Source: Hominisplanchenecus faecis
GTDB lineage: Bacteria > Bacillota > Clostridia > Lachnospirales > Lachnospiraceae
Direction of reading: 5' to 3'
Length of the DNA stretch: 50,996 bases
Assembly (NCBI RefSeq): GCF_020687205.1
Contig: NZ_JAJEQE010000018.1
Span: 1-50,996 of the forward strand
The notes under the pieces are model-generated. The model saw nothing but the letters and a program-made list of their open reading frames with translations, was not told the DNA's origin and made no database searches. Shown piece after piece: positions 26,770 to 34,803 of this stretch; the stretch's first letter is position 1, and each line of letters begins with the position of its first letter. Made by a program: the position numbers and the translations under genes.

Positions 26770-27009
26770 ATGAGAAAAAAAACAAAGCAGCTGGTGATCA
26801 CGTTTTCCACCACGACAGCGGCGATGGCGATGGAAAAGAGGGCACAGGAAATGGGGATTTTTGGGCGGCTGATCCCGCTTCCATCCGAGATTTCAGCAGG
26901 GTGCGGACTTTCCTGGAAAACGAAACTGGAAGAAAAAGAAAAAATGCTTGTGTTTCTGGAAGAAGAAAAGCTGAAGTGGGAAGCAATGTATGAGTTAGAG
27001 TTGTATTAG
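26770..27009 (+). CDS. DUF3343 small putative Se/S carrier protein
   Basis: 79 residues, starting one base after the yedF stop. A short alpha/beta domain (VITFSTTTAAMAMEKRAQEMGI, then RLIPLPSEISAGCGLSWK) with a single conserved cysteine (Cys45) in the S-A-G-C-G motif. This family often follows yedF and has been proposed to carry selenium or sulfur on that cysteine. No Sec codon is needed in the reading frame. Confidence 0.88.
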   Translation: MRKKTKQLVITFSTTTAAMAMEKRAQEMGIFGRLIPLPSEISAGCGLSWKTKLEEKEKMLVFLEEEKLKWEAMYELELY

Positions 27010-27060
27010 ATATGAGATAAATTGATATTCGGGATGGGATTTGATTTAAAGCCTGATGCA

Positions 27061-27100
27061 GCCACCGGCGGATTGCATCGGTGTACAGTAAGAATGTCAG
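27061..27100. repeat. Multi-hairpin repeat, 5' module only
   Basis: Starts GCCACCGGCGGATTGCATCGG and matches 15425-15460 at most positions. The second half with the GGCATTCTTG hairpin is missing. It lies in the 120-base gap between the DUF3343 gene and the hydroxylase subunit genes. Confidence 0.65.
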
Positions 27101-27129
27101 AGATAATTTTTGAATAGGGAAAGGACAGT

Positions 27130-27942
27130 ATGGGATATTTTAATCAATACGTAAGGGCAGAAAGTCTGGAAGAGGCCTATGGGCTTTACCAGAAAAAAAA
27201 TAATTTTGTTCTCGGCGGTATGCTCTGGCTGAAGATGCGGAAGCGGCCGTTTGGAACAGCGATCGATCTGTCAGATCTTGGTCTGGATCAGATCGAAGAA
27301 GATGAAAAAGAATTTCGCATCGGAGCGTATGTTTCGCTTCGGGAACTGGAGACAAACGAGGCGTTAAATACTTACACGAAAGGTGCGTTTGCCGAGTCGG
27401 TGAAACATATCGTCGGTGTACAGTTTCGAAATGTGGCTACGGTCGGCGGCAGTCTCTGGGGACGTTACGGATTTTCGGATGTGATGACGATCTTCCGTGC
27501 CATGGGTGCAAAGGTGCAGCTGCATCATGCAGGCATCTTGGATCTGGATGAGTTTGTAAAAATGCCAAGAAAGACAAGGGATATTCTTGTTTCCGTGATC
27601 GTACCGAAAAAGGTAAAAGCAGTCGTGTATTTAAGTCAGAGAAACCAGTCCACAGATTTTCCGGTGCTGACCTGTGCGGTGGCAAAACGGGAAGAAGGAT
27701 ATGTCGCAGCAGTCGGAGCTACACCGCATCTTGCGGAAAACGTCTGGGATAAAGAAGGCATTTTAACAGAAATAAACGAGGAAAGTATCGAAAAATTTGC
27801 CGCCAAGGTTGCAGAGCAGATCCGTTTCGGCAGTAATATGAGAGCCGGAGCTGCATATCGTCGAATCGTCTGTCAGGTGCTTGTAAAACGTGCACTGCAT
27901 ACGATTGTGGCAGAAAACAATGGAGAGGAGGAAAAGTGCTGA
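27130..27942 (+). CDS. Xanthine dehydrogenase-type FAD-binding subunit
   Basis: 270 residues. The FAD-binding domain motifs are FVLGGMLWLKMRKR near the start and NVATVGGSLWGRYGFSDV (the usual TVGGN...SD loop), followed by a CO-dehydrogenase-flavoprotein-type C-terminal domain. It passes electrons from the iron-sulfur subunit to FAD. The stop codon overlaps the start of the next subunit (TGATG). Confidence 0.92.
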   Translation: MGYFNQYVRAESLEEAYGLYQKKNNFVLGGMLWLKMRKRPFGTAIDLSDLGLDQIEEDEKEFRIGAYVSLRELETNEALNTYTKGAFAESVKHIVGVQFRNVATVGGSLWGRYGFSDVMTIFRAMGAKVQLHHAGILDLDEFVKMPRKTRDILVSVIVPKKVKAVVYLSQRNQSTDFPVLTCAVAKREEGYVAAVGATPHLAENVWDKEGILTEINEESIEKFAAKVAEQIRFGSNMRAGAAYRRIVCQVLVKRALHTIVAENNGEEEKC

Positions 27943-28463
27943 TGGAAGTGACCATTACATTAAATGGAAAAAAGATCACAGATTCGGTGGATGCCGATAT
28001 GGTGCTCCTTGATTTTTGCAGAAAACATAAATGTTTTTCCGTCAAAAGAGGATGTGAGACCGGAAACTGCGGGCTTTGCAGCGTTTTACTGGATGGAAAA
28101 CCAGTGCTTTCCTGCAGCGTTCCAATCGGACGTGCATCAGGAAGAAAAGTAGATACCTTAGAAGGCCTCCAGGAAGAAGCAAAGAAATTTAGCGATTTTT
28201 TTGCAGCACAGGGTGCCGACCAGTGCGGATTCTGCAATCCGGGTTATATTGTTAATATCGTGGCACTGCTCCGGGAAAATCCAGATCCGACAGACGAAGA
28301 GATTCTTGAATATTTATCAGGCAATCTCTGCCGCTGTACCGGATATCAGAGCCAGCTGCGTTCGCTCCGCAACTATCTGAACAGCAAAAAAGAAGCGGCA
28401 CCGCTTGATCTGGAGGCAGAAGTTTATGGTGCGGATATCGGAAGGGAGTGGAAGCATGAGTGA
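27942..28463 (+). CDS. Xanthine dehydrogenase-type [2Fe-2S] subunit
   Basis: 173 residues from ATG 27942 (GGAGG 10 bases upstream; a GTG at 27936 is too close to the site). The plant-type ferredoxin cluster motif is C-x4-C-x2-C (RGCETGNCGLC) plus a distal Cys. The second cluster is in the helical domain (QCGFCNPGY and LCRCTGYQ). It is the electron-transfer subunit of the three-part hydroxylase and overlaps the start of the large subunit by 8 bases. Confidence 0.95.
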   Translation: MEVTITLNGKKITDSVDADMVLLDFCRKHKCFSVKRGCETGNCGLCSVLLDGKPVLSCSVPIGRASGRKVDTLEGLQEEAKKFSDFFAAQGADQCGFCNPGYIVNIVALLRENPDPTDEEILEYLSGNLCRCTGYQSQLRSLRNYLNSKKEAAPLDLEAEVYGADIGREWKHE

Positions 28464-30798
28464 ATTTAAGCGAGATCGAAAAGATTATCATATGGTCGGA
28501 AAATGTGTTCCGAAAAAAGATTCAAACCAGCTTCTGCTTGGAAAACCGGTCTTTATGGATGATATTGTGCCGCAGGACTGTCTGGTCGTAAAACTGCTCC
28601 GAAGTCCGCATGCCCATGCTCTGGTAGAAGAGGTCAAAACAGTGGCAGCCGCCAAAGTTCCGGGTATCGAAGCCATCTATACCTGGAAAGATGTGCCGAA
28701 AGAACGCTTCTGTATTGCCGGACAGACTTATCCGGAGCCATCTCCGTATGACCGTCTGATCCTCGATCAGAGGGTTCGCTGTGTGGGTGATCCGGTGGCG
28801 ATCGTTGCCGGTGAAAATGAAAAAGCAGTCGATAAAGCACTGCGTCTGATCAAGGTGAAATATCAGGTTTTGGAGCCGGTCCTTGATTTCAGAAAAGCCC
28901 TTGATAGCGAAGTTCTGGTACATCCGGAGGAGAACTGGAAATCCTATGGAAATACCGGTGATGTGAAACGCAACCTTCTGCATCACGAGGAAGATACCCA
29001 CGGTGATGTAGAGCAGATTTTAAGCGAATGCGATGAAGTGATCGAGCACAGCTGGAGGATCAAGGCGGCACAGCAGGGCTATATGGAAACCATCCGTGCT
29101 TACTGCGAGATCGACCGTTACGGACGTCTCCACTGCATCAGTTCCACACAGATCGTCTTTCATGTAAGACGTATCATTGCCAACGCACTTGGAATCCCAA
29201 AATCGATGGTGCGTGCGGAAAAACCGCGTATCGGCGGAGGATTCGGAGCAAAACAGACAGCAGTCTGCGAAGTTTATCCGGCATTTGTGACCTGGATGAC
29301 AAAGAAACCGTGTAAACTGATCTACAGCCGAAAAGAATGTCAGACGATCGCTTCACCAAGGCACGAAATGGAAGTGACGGTTCGCTTAGGTGCGATGAAG
29401 GACGGACATATCCGGGCTATCGACCTTTATACCTTATCCAATACCGGTGCCTACGGAGAACATGGAACTACGACCGTAGGACTTTCCGGACATAAAGCAC
29501 TTCCGCTTTATACCGGAGGCTGTGAGGCAACCAGATTTTCCTGCGACGTAGTCTATACGAATGTTCAGGCAGCCGGAGCCTACCGCGGCTACGGTGCGAC
29601 GCAGGGTATTTTTGCACTGGAATCCGCAGTCAATGAGCTGGCGGAGAAACTGCATATGGACCCAGTGGAGATCCGTATGAAAAATATTGTCCGCGAAGGC
29701 ATGTTTATGCCGGCTTACTTCGGTGAGACGGCAAATGCCTGTGCACTGGACCGCTGTATCGAACACTGTGCCGACAACTTCCACTGGAAAGAAAAATATC
29801 CGGTGCGTGACATGGGCAATGGAAAAGTGCGTGCAGCAGGCATGGCACTGGCAATGCAGGGTTCCTGTATTTCCAATGTCGATGTCGGTTCCTGTACCTT
29901 AAAACTTGGTGACGGCGGAACGTATAACATGATGATCGGAGCGGCCGACATGGGAACGGGATGCGATACAATCCTTGCACAGATGGCAGCGGAAGTGCTA
30001 GACTGTGATGTAGATCAGATTTCCGTTTTCGGGGCAGATACGGATGCCTCTCCGTACGACTCCGGATCATATGCATCTTCCACCACTTATGTGACAGGAA
30101 TGGCAACGCAGAATGCGGCACTGCAGCTGCGGGAAAATATCAAAAAGATCGGTGCCGGCATGCTTGAGTGTGAACCGGAAGAAGTCGATTTTGACGGTGA
30201 GAAAGTTTACCTGACCGACGGCGAAAAGTCCGTCAGTCTTGTGGATATTGCCACAAAATCGCAGGTCAACAATACGATTCCTGTGGATGTGACAGCCACG
30301 TATTCTTCCCCGGTATCCCCGCCTCCTTACATGGTCGGAATGGTTGAGATCGAGCTGGACAAAGAAACCGGAAGCATTGAGATCCTGGATTATCAGGCCG
30401 TGATCGACTGTGGTATCCCGGTCAATCCAAACCTTGCCAGAGTGCAGGCGGAAGGCGGTATCGGCCAGGGAATCGGCATGGCACTCTATGAAAATGTGAC
30501 TTACAACGCACAGGGAAAAATCGCAGAGAACAGCTTTATGCAGTACAAGATCCCGACCCGTCTGGATATGGGCAGGATCAATGTAGAATTTGAAACCAGC
30601 TACGAGCCAAGCGGTCCGTTTGGTGTCAAATCCATCGGTGAGATCGTGATCAACACCCCGGCACCGGCACTCGCCCATGCGATTTACCGTGCGACCGGAG
30701 TATGGCACCGAACTGTACCGTTCACTCCGGAAAAGATTCTGATGAGCATGCTCGATCCACAGTGGAAAGAAATCGACCGTCGCGTCAAAGAATCATGA
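28456..30798 (+). CDS. Molybdenum hydroxylase large subunit (xanthine dehydrogenase family)
   Basis: 780 residues from ATG 28456. Two aldehyde oxidase/xanthine dehydrogenase domains: the N-terminal hammerhead-like domain (about 25-140) and the cofactor domain with KPRIGGGFGAKQ, AAGAYRGYGATQGIFALE, and the active-site Glu block GVKSIGEIVINTPAPALAHAI near the C-terminus. It hydroxylates an N-heterocycle at the molybdenum centre. The surrounding selD, yqeB and yqeC genes point to a selenium-dependent centre and the NCS2 permease points to a purine, but neither is proven by the protein sequence itself. Its stop overlaps the next ATG. Confidence 0.93.
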   Translation: MSEFKRDRKDYHMVGKCVPKKDSNQLLLGKPVFMDDIVPQDCLVVKLLRSPHAHALVEEVKTVAAAKVPGIEAIYTWKDVPKERFCIAGQTYPEPSPYDRLILDQRVRCVGDPVAIVAGENEKAVDKALRLIKVKYQVLEPVLDFRKALDSEVLVHPEENWKSYGNTGDVKRNLLHHEEDTHGDVEQILSECDEVIEHSWRIKAAQQGYMETIRAYCEIDRYGRLHCISSTQIVFHVRRIIANALGIPKSMVRAEKPRIGGGFGAKQTAVCEVYPAFVTWMTKKPCKLIYSRKECQTIASPRHEMEVTVRLGAMKDGHIRAIDLYTLSNTGAYGEHGTTTVGLSGHKALPLYTGGCEATRFSCDVVYTNVQAAGAYRGYGATQGIFALESAVNELAEKLHMDPVEIRMKNIVREGMFMPAYFGETANACALDRCIEHCADNFHWKEKYPVRDMGNGKVRAAGMALAMQGSCISNVDVGSCTLKLGDGGTYNMMIGAADMGTGCDTILAQMAAEVLDCDVDQISVFGADTDASPYDSGSYASSTTYVTGMATQNAALQLRENIKKIGAGMLECEPEEVDFDGEKVYLTDGEKSVSLVDIATKSQVNNTIPVDVTATYSSPVSPPPYMVGMVEIELDKETGSIEILDYQAVIDCGIPVNPNLARVQAEGGIGQGIGMALYENVTYNAQGKIAENSFMQYKIPTRLDMGRINVEFETSYEPSGPFGVKSIGEIVINTPAPALAHAIYRATGVWHRTVPFTPEKILMSMLDPQWKEIDRRVKES

Positions 30799-31529
30799 TA
30801 CACATTATTTATATGGCGGCTGGAAACAGCCGCCGTTTTGGAAATGAAAACAAACTGCTCCAGAACTGGAAGGGAAAACCACTGTATCTTCATACATTTG
30901 AAAAACTGCTTCGGATCAGAGAAAAAGAGCCGGAAAAGATTTCCTTAACGGTAGTCACGCAGTATCCGGAAATTTGTCGGGAAGTACAAAATCAGCCCGG
31001 CGTGAATGCAGTATTCTGCAAAGAGAGCAGACTTGGTGTTTCCTATACGATAAAGGCAGGGATCCGTGCAGTTGGGGAAATATATGACTCTGTAAAGAAG
31101 AAAATTTGCCTGGTGCAGGAAGCACATGATTTTGTGAGAAAAGAGCATTGCTTTGTAAAGAATGAGAGTTCTTTTGAAAGAAAGACAGAGCATGTAAGAA
31201 CGTGGGATTATCTGATGTTCGCAGTTGCCGATCAGCCGAACTTAAGCGAGCAGAGCATCGAAGCAATGATTGGGGCAGCAGGCCAGCGATTCAGACAGGG
31301 ATATACTTCGCAGCCGCCGACGTTCTCTCTGTGTTGTGGGGAAAGAGTCGGCAATCCCTGTATGTTCCGGGCAGATCTGATCCCGGAACTGATGCAGCTG
31401 GAAGGCGATAAGGGCGGAAGGTCTGTTCTGAAAAAGCATGAGTGCTGTTACGTGGAGATAGAAAATGAAGAAGAATTTTCTGATATTGATACAGAAGAAC
31501 AGATAAAGAAAAATTCAACTGTCAGTTGA
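30795..31529 (+). CDS. MocA-type nucleotidyltransferase (molybdenum cofactor cytidylyltransferase)
   Basis: 244 residues from ATG 30795 (ATGA overlap with the hydroxylase stop). N-terminal nucleotidyltransferase motif YMAAGNSRRFGNENKLL and the metal-binding FAVADQPNLS, typical of MocA, which adds CMP to the cofactor for xanthine dehydrogenase-family enzymes. Between these, residues about 98-135 form an unusual Lys/Glu-rich insertion (SVKKKICLVQEAHDFV and following) where other MocA proteins go almost directly from the GLRA-type helix to the Asp loop. It is the last gene of the operon. Confidence 0.85.
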   Translation: MIHIIYMAAGNSRRFGNENKLLQNWKGKPLYLHTFEKLLRIREKEPEKISLTVVTQYPEICREVQNQPGVNAVFCKESRLGVSYTIKAGIRAVGEIYDSVKKKICLVQEAHDFVRKEHCFVKNESSFERKTEHVRTWDYLMFAVADQPNLSEQSIEAMIGAAGQRFRQGYTSQPPTFSLCCGERVGNPCMFRADLIPELMQLEGDKGGRSVLKKHECCYVEIENEEEFSDIDTEEQIKKNSTVS

Positions 31530-31604
31530 AAATAGGGTCAGAACGAAACGAAAGCAGAGACACAGCGGCGGAATTCATATCCGTCCTGTGCTCTGCTTTC
31601 TGAC
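31514..31604. terminator. Operon-end hairpins between convergent genes
   Basis: A small hairpin TTCAAC/GTTGAA covers the end of mocA. A larger one follows: GTCAGAA...TTCTGAC outside, GAAAGCAGAG and ACACAG against CTGTG and CTCTGCTTTC inside (31550-31601, one bulged base). It could end transcription from both the molybdenum operon and the facing ddh gene. Confidence 0.7.
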
Positions 31605-31642
31605 TTTACAAACGCTTCAGGAAACCAGGCCATAAAACAAGT

Positions 31643-32629
31643 TTATAACATCGAAGCTCTCAGTTCTTCCGGTGTTTTCTGGGACAGCATAGCCGGTGCG
31701 ATATCAAATACGCTTCTCGCTCCGGATTCGCCCTTTTTGGACAGACGATATGCAGCACGTGCATAAGCAACCAGAACACTTCCAGTAAATTCCGGATTCG
31801 AATCCAGCTTCAGAGAATATTCAATCACATGCTTGTTGCCCTCACATCCGGTTTCACCGGTGCGGATCACAAAACCGCCGTGCGGCATCTTGCTGTGATG
31901 AGCCTTTAATTCTTCTTCTGAAATGAAGTTTACGGTTGTATCGTATTCATCGAAATAGTTCGGCATTGTCTTGATCGCTTTTTCGATGGCAGCTTTATCT
32001 GCACCTTCTTCCGCAACGACATAACATTCTCTTAAATGTTTCTCTCTGGTAGTCAGTGTCGGTTCGCTTCCGCTTCTTACCTGTTCCATGGCAGATTCGA
32101 TCGGAACGGTGTACTGGATCGCATTTTTAACGCCTTCGATACGGCGGATCGCGTCAGAATGTCCCTGGCTTACGCCCTTGCCCCAGAATGTATAAGTGCT
32201 TCCCTGAACCAGGATGGATTCTGCATACAGACGGTTCAAAGAGAACATACCCGGATCCCAGCCGACAGAGATAATGCCGATGTTTCCGCCTTCCTTTGCA
32301 GCCTTATCTACGCTTGCAAAATATTCCGGGATTCTTGCGTGTGTATCGAAACTGTCGATCGTGTTGAAAGAAGCAGCAACTTTTGGTCCGATGACCGGCA
32401 GATCGGTAGCAGAACCGCCGCAGAGGATCATAACATCGATCTCATTTTTCATAGCTTCCATATCATCGAAATGCTTTACAACAGCACCTTCAGTCTGAAT
32501 AGAAACACCGGCAGGATCTCTTCTTGTGAAAACTGCTTTCAGTTCCATATCATCATTGCGTTTGATGGACTGCTCAACGCCGCGTCCAATGTTGCCATAG
32601 CCAACAATACCAATTCGGATTTTTTCCAT
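31643..32629 (-). CDS. ddh: meso-Diaminopimelate D-dehydrogenase
   Basis: 328 residues with the NADP-binding start IRIGIVGYGNIGRGVEQSI and family blocks ILCGGSATDLP, ISVGWDPGMFSLNRLYAE, FWGKGVSQGHSDAIRRI and RECYVV. It catalyses the one-step reductive amination to meso-diaminopimelate for lysine and peptidoglycan. Ribosome site AGGAGATG. It is monocistronic, transcribed toward the molybdenum operon. Confidence 0.96.
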   Translation of the reverse strand: MEKIRIGIVGYGNIGRGVEQSIKRNDDMELKAVFTRRDPAGVSIQTEGAVVKHFDDMEAMKNEIDVMILCGGSATDLPVIGPKVAASFNTIDSFDTHARIPEYFASVDKAAKEGGNIGIISVGWDPGMFSLNRLYAESILVQGSTYTFWGKGVSQGHSDAIRRIEGVKNAIQYTVPIESAMEQVRSGSEPTLTTREKHLRECYVVAEEGADKAAIEKAIKTMPNYFDEYDTTVNFISEEELKAHHSKMPHGGFVIRTGETGCEGNKHVIEYSLKLDSNPEFTGSVLVAYARAAYRLSKKGESGARSVFDIAPAMLSQKTPEELRASML

Positions 32630-32707
32630 TTTCTTACATCTCCTGTTAAAAATTTTCTGTTATCCATCATAGGATTCCAGCTTTGGGAACCCTGTGAACT
32701 GTTCTAA

Positions 32708-32735
32708 ATTATAGCATAGATTTTTGCTCAGGCAA
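32708..32735 (-). promoter_or_regulatory. Promoter of ddh
   Basis: On the minus strand TTGCCT (32730-32735), 16-base spacer, TATAAT (32708-32713), about 80 bases before the start codon. Confidence 0.7.
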
Positions 32736-32781
32736 TCATTTTCTTTTGAGAAAATATGATGTATACTGAAAAGTAGGATAA

Positions 32782-33850
32782 ATTTGCAACGATTTTTGGA
32801 GAAAAGACAGAAGAAGTGGAGGAGAAGCCCTGGCATATCTTTTAAACGAAAAGCTGTCAGCATTGGGGTATAAAGTATTTTATGATATAGAATCACTCTC
32901 ATCCGGAAAATTTAATGCAAAACTTCTGGAAGTGATCGATGAGTGTAATGATGTTCTGGTGATTTTACCGCCAAATTCTCTGGAGCGGTGCGTCAATGAA
33001 GATGACTGGCTGCGTCTGGAAGTAGCTTATGCGATCAGACAGGGAAAAAATATTATTCCGATCATGATGAAAGGATTCGAGTGGGGCAAAAATATACCGG
33101 AAGATATAAAAGAATTAAAAAATTATAATGGCGTGATCGTGACCTTTGACTTCTTTGAGGGCGTTTTAGCGAGAATTATAAAATATCTGACAAATTCATC
33201 AAAAGAAAAAATGATCACGGAGAAAAAGAGCCACATTTTATTCTGGGCGGATTTTGATGATGCGATCATTGAAAAAATCGTGAACAAACTGAAACTGGAT
33301 GATTATTTTATTGAGATCATGAGTGAACCGGTGGAAATTCTTTCGAAAAATTTGCAGGAAATTTATGCGATCATTTTGATCGTCACCGATTGTACCAAGT
33401 TTTCTTCCAATATTTATGCGGCGAAGCGAATCAATGAAACGCTGGTGAGGTATGTGCGAAAAGGAGGAAAACTGATCGGTGCACACGATGTCATCTACAG
33501 AAGGACCAAGAATGAGTTGCTGCAAAACATGTTTGGATGTAAGATCGTTAATTTTGAGCAGACAGAAACGGTACATTACCATAAGACGGAGGAATGCCTG
33601 GAAGAAGACAGATTCAGCAATCTGCCGGAAGATTTTGTGCTTCATGACGCAGAAATATGCTGGGGAAAAGTTGCAGAAGATGTTGATGTGTATTTTGAAA
33701 CAGAGTCGGGGATCCCACTTGTATTTTCCAGAGAATACGGAAATGGTCTGTGTATCTTTTTGAATTCCGGTGATTTTAAAGAAAGACCGCCGCGGTCTAT
33801 TTTGATAACGAATCGGAAGCACCGGAGAATTCCATCCCGGCATTTCAAAG
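32782..33850 (+). pseudogene. Broken TIR - ThuA-like protein gene
   Basis: The reading frame is open from 32782 but has no ATG. Translated from about 32812 it gives RRSGGEALAYLLNEKLSALGYKV and continues as a TIR domain (FYDIESLSSGKFNAKLL; LEVAYAIRQGKNIIPIM), lacking the first strand that normally precedes the Arg-Arg-x-Gly-Gly. The second half (about 33220-33780) resembles a ThuA-like / class I amidotransferase-like fold (GGKLIGAHDVIYRRTKNELL; LHDAEICWG; REYGNGLCIFLNSGDF). After SGDFKERPP (about 33780) the family resemblance stops and the DNA becomes a glycerophosphodiesterase gene in another frame. So both ends are damaged. A TTG at 32863 could still start a 343-residue product. Confidence 0.6.
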
Positions 33851-34499
33851 AGCGGTACAGCAGGGCTATGGCATTGAACTGGATGTACAGCTGACAACAG
33901 ACAACCGACTGGTTGTTTTTCATGATGAAACACTGCAGAGAATGTGTGGGTTTGACAAAAAGCTTACGGAATGTTCTTATGATGAGTTGAAACATTACCG
34001 GCTTGCAAAATCAGACGAAAAAATTCCGCTGTTTGATGAGGTTCTCAAAGTGATAGATGGAAAAGTTCCGCTGATCGTTGAGGTGAAATCAGAAGGAGAC
34101 TGGAAAAAAACAACGCAGCTTATGGCAGAAAGAATGGATTCTTATCGAGGATGTTACTGTATGGAATCGTTCCATCCGTTTGCAGTGAAATGGTTCAAAG
34201 ATCACAGACCGGAGATCATTCGCGGACAGCTTTCCACAAATTATTTTAAAGACAAGATTAACAGAAAATGGTATGAAAAATTTTTACTGTCAAATCTCAT
34301 GCTGAATTTTCTTACAAAACCGGATTTCATTGCGTATAACCATTTATGGAAAAAGGATTTTTCCTATACTCTGTGCAGAAAACTTTTCAAACCGGAGAAT
34401 GTTGCATGGACCATAAAAAACCAGAAGGAACTGGAAGAAGCAGAAAAAACATTTGATGTGATCATTTTTGACAGCTTTATCCCTAAAAAGAGATCATAA
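33795..34499 (+). pseudogene. 5'-truncated glycerophosphodiester phosphodiesterase gene
   Basis: From 33812 the frame reads NESEAPENSIPAFQRAV and GIELDVQLTTDNRLVVFHDETL, the conserved GDPD start with its Glu, Asp and His; just before it the HRG-equivalent (DRRGLF at about 33787) is in a different frame by one T. The body continues with VPLIVEVKSEGDW, CMESFHPFAVKWF, FIAYNHLWKK and FIPKKRS to a stop at 34499. No start codon stands before the active site; the first ATG (33942) would lose the catalytic residues. So this is a 5' deletion fused to the TIR/ThuA remnant. Confidence 0.75.
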
Positions 34500-34518
34500 A
34501 TAAAGGAAGTGTTTGAGC

Positions 34519-34803
34519 ATGGCAGAAAAATATGATGAAAAAGAAATAAGAGAAGATTACCGGAAACTGACAAAACTGCTGATCGAAAAAAAGATGACGA
34601 TCACCACGATGGAATCGGCAACATCCGGGCAGATTGCATCCCTGATCACGGATACGGAAGGCTCATCGGCGGTGCTCAAAGGTGCCTTTGTCACTTACTG
34701 CAACGAAGCGAAGATCATGCAGGGCGTTCCGGCAGAAATCATTGACAAATACACCGTTTATTCCACACAGACCGCAGAAGCGATGGCGAAGGGGTTCGTA
34801 TGA
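34519..34803 (+). pseudogene. CinA-family protein, C-terminally truncated
   Basis: 94 residues from ATG 34519 (AAAGGAAG site; a TTG at 34513 is also possible). MTITTMESATSGQIASLITDTEGSSAVLKGAFVTYCNEAK and GVPAEIIDKYTVYS match the CinA C-terminal (nicotinamide-nucleotide amidase-type) domain. The usual domain is about 160 residues; here it ends after AEAMAKGFV, losing the GxTG-containing half. The stop overlaps the ATG of the next gene, so the truncation point and that gene's start coincide. Confidence 0.75.

Noticed and set aside
26770-27009. A possible in-frame TGA selenocysteine in the selenium-carrier gene
   Set aside because: The frame is complete with a cysteine at the conserved position and no internal TGA.
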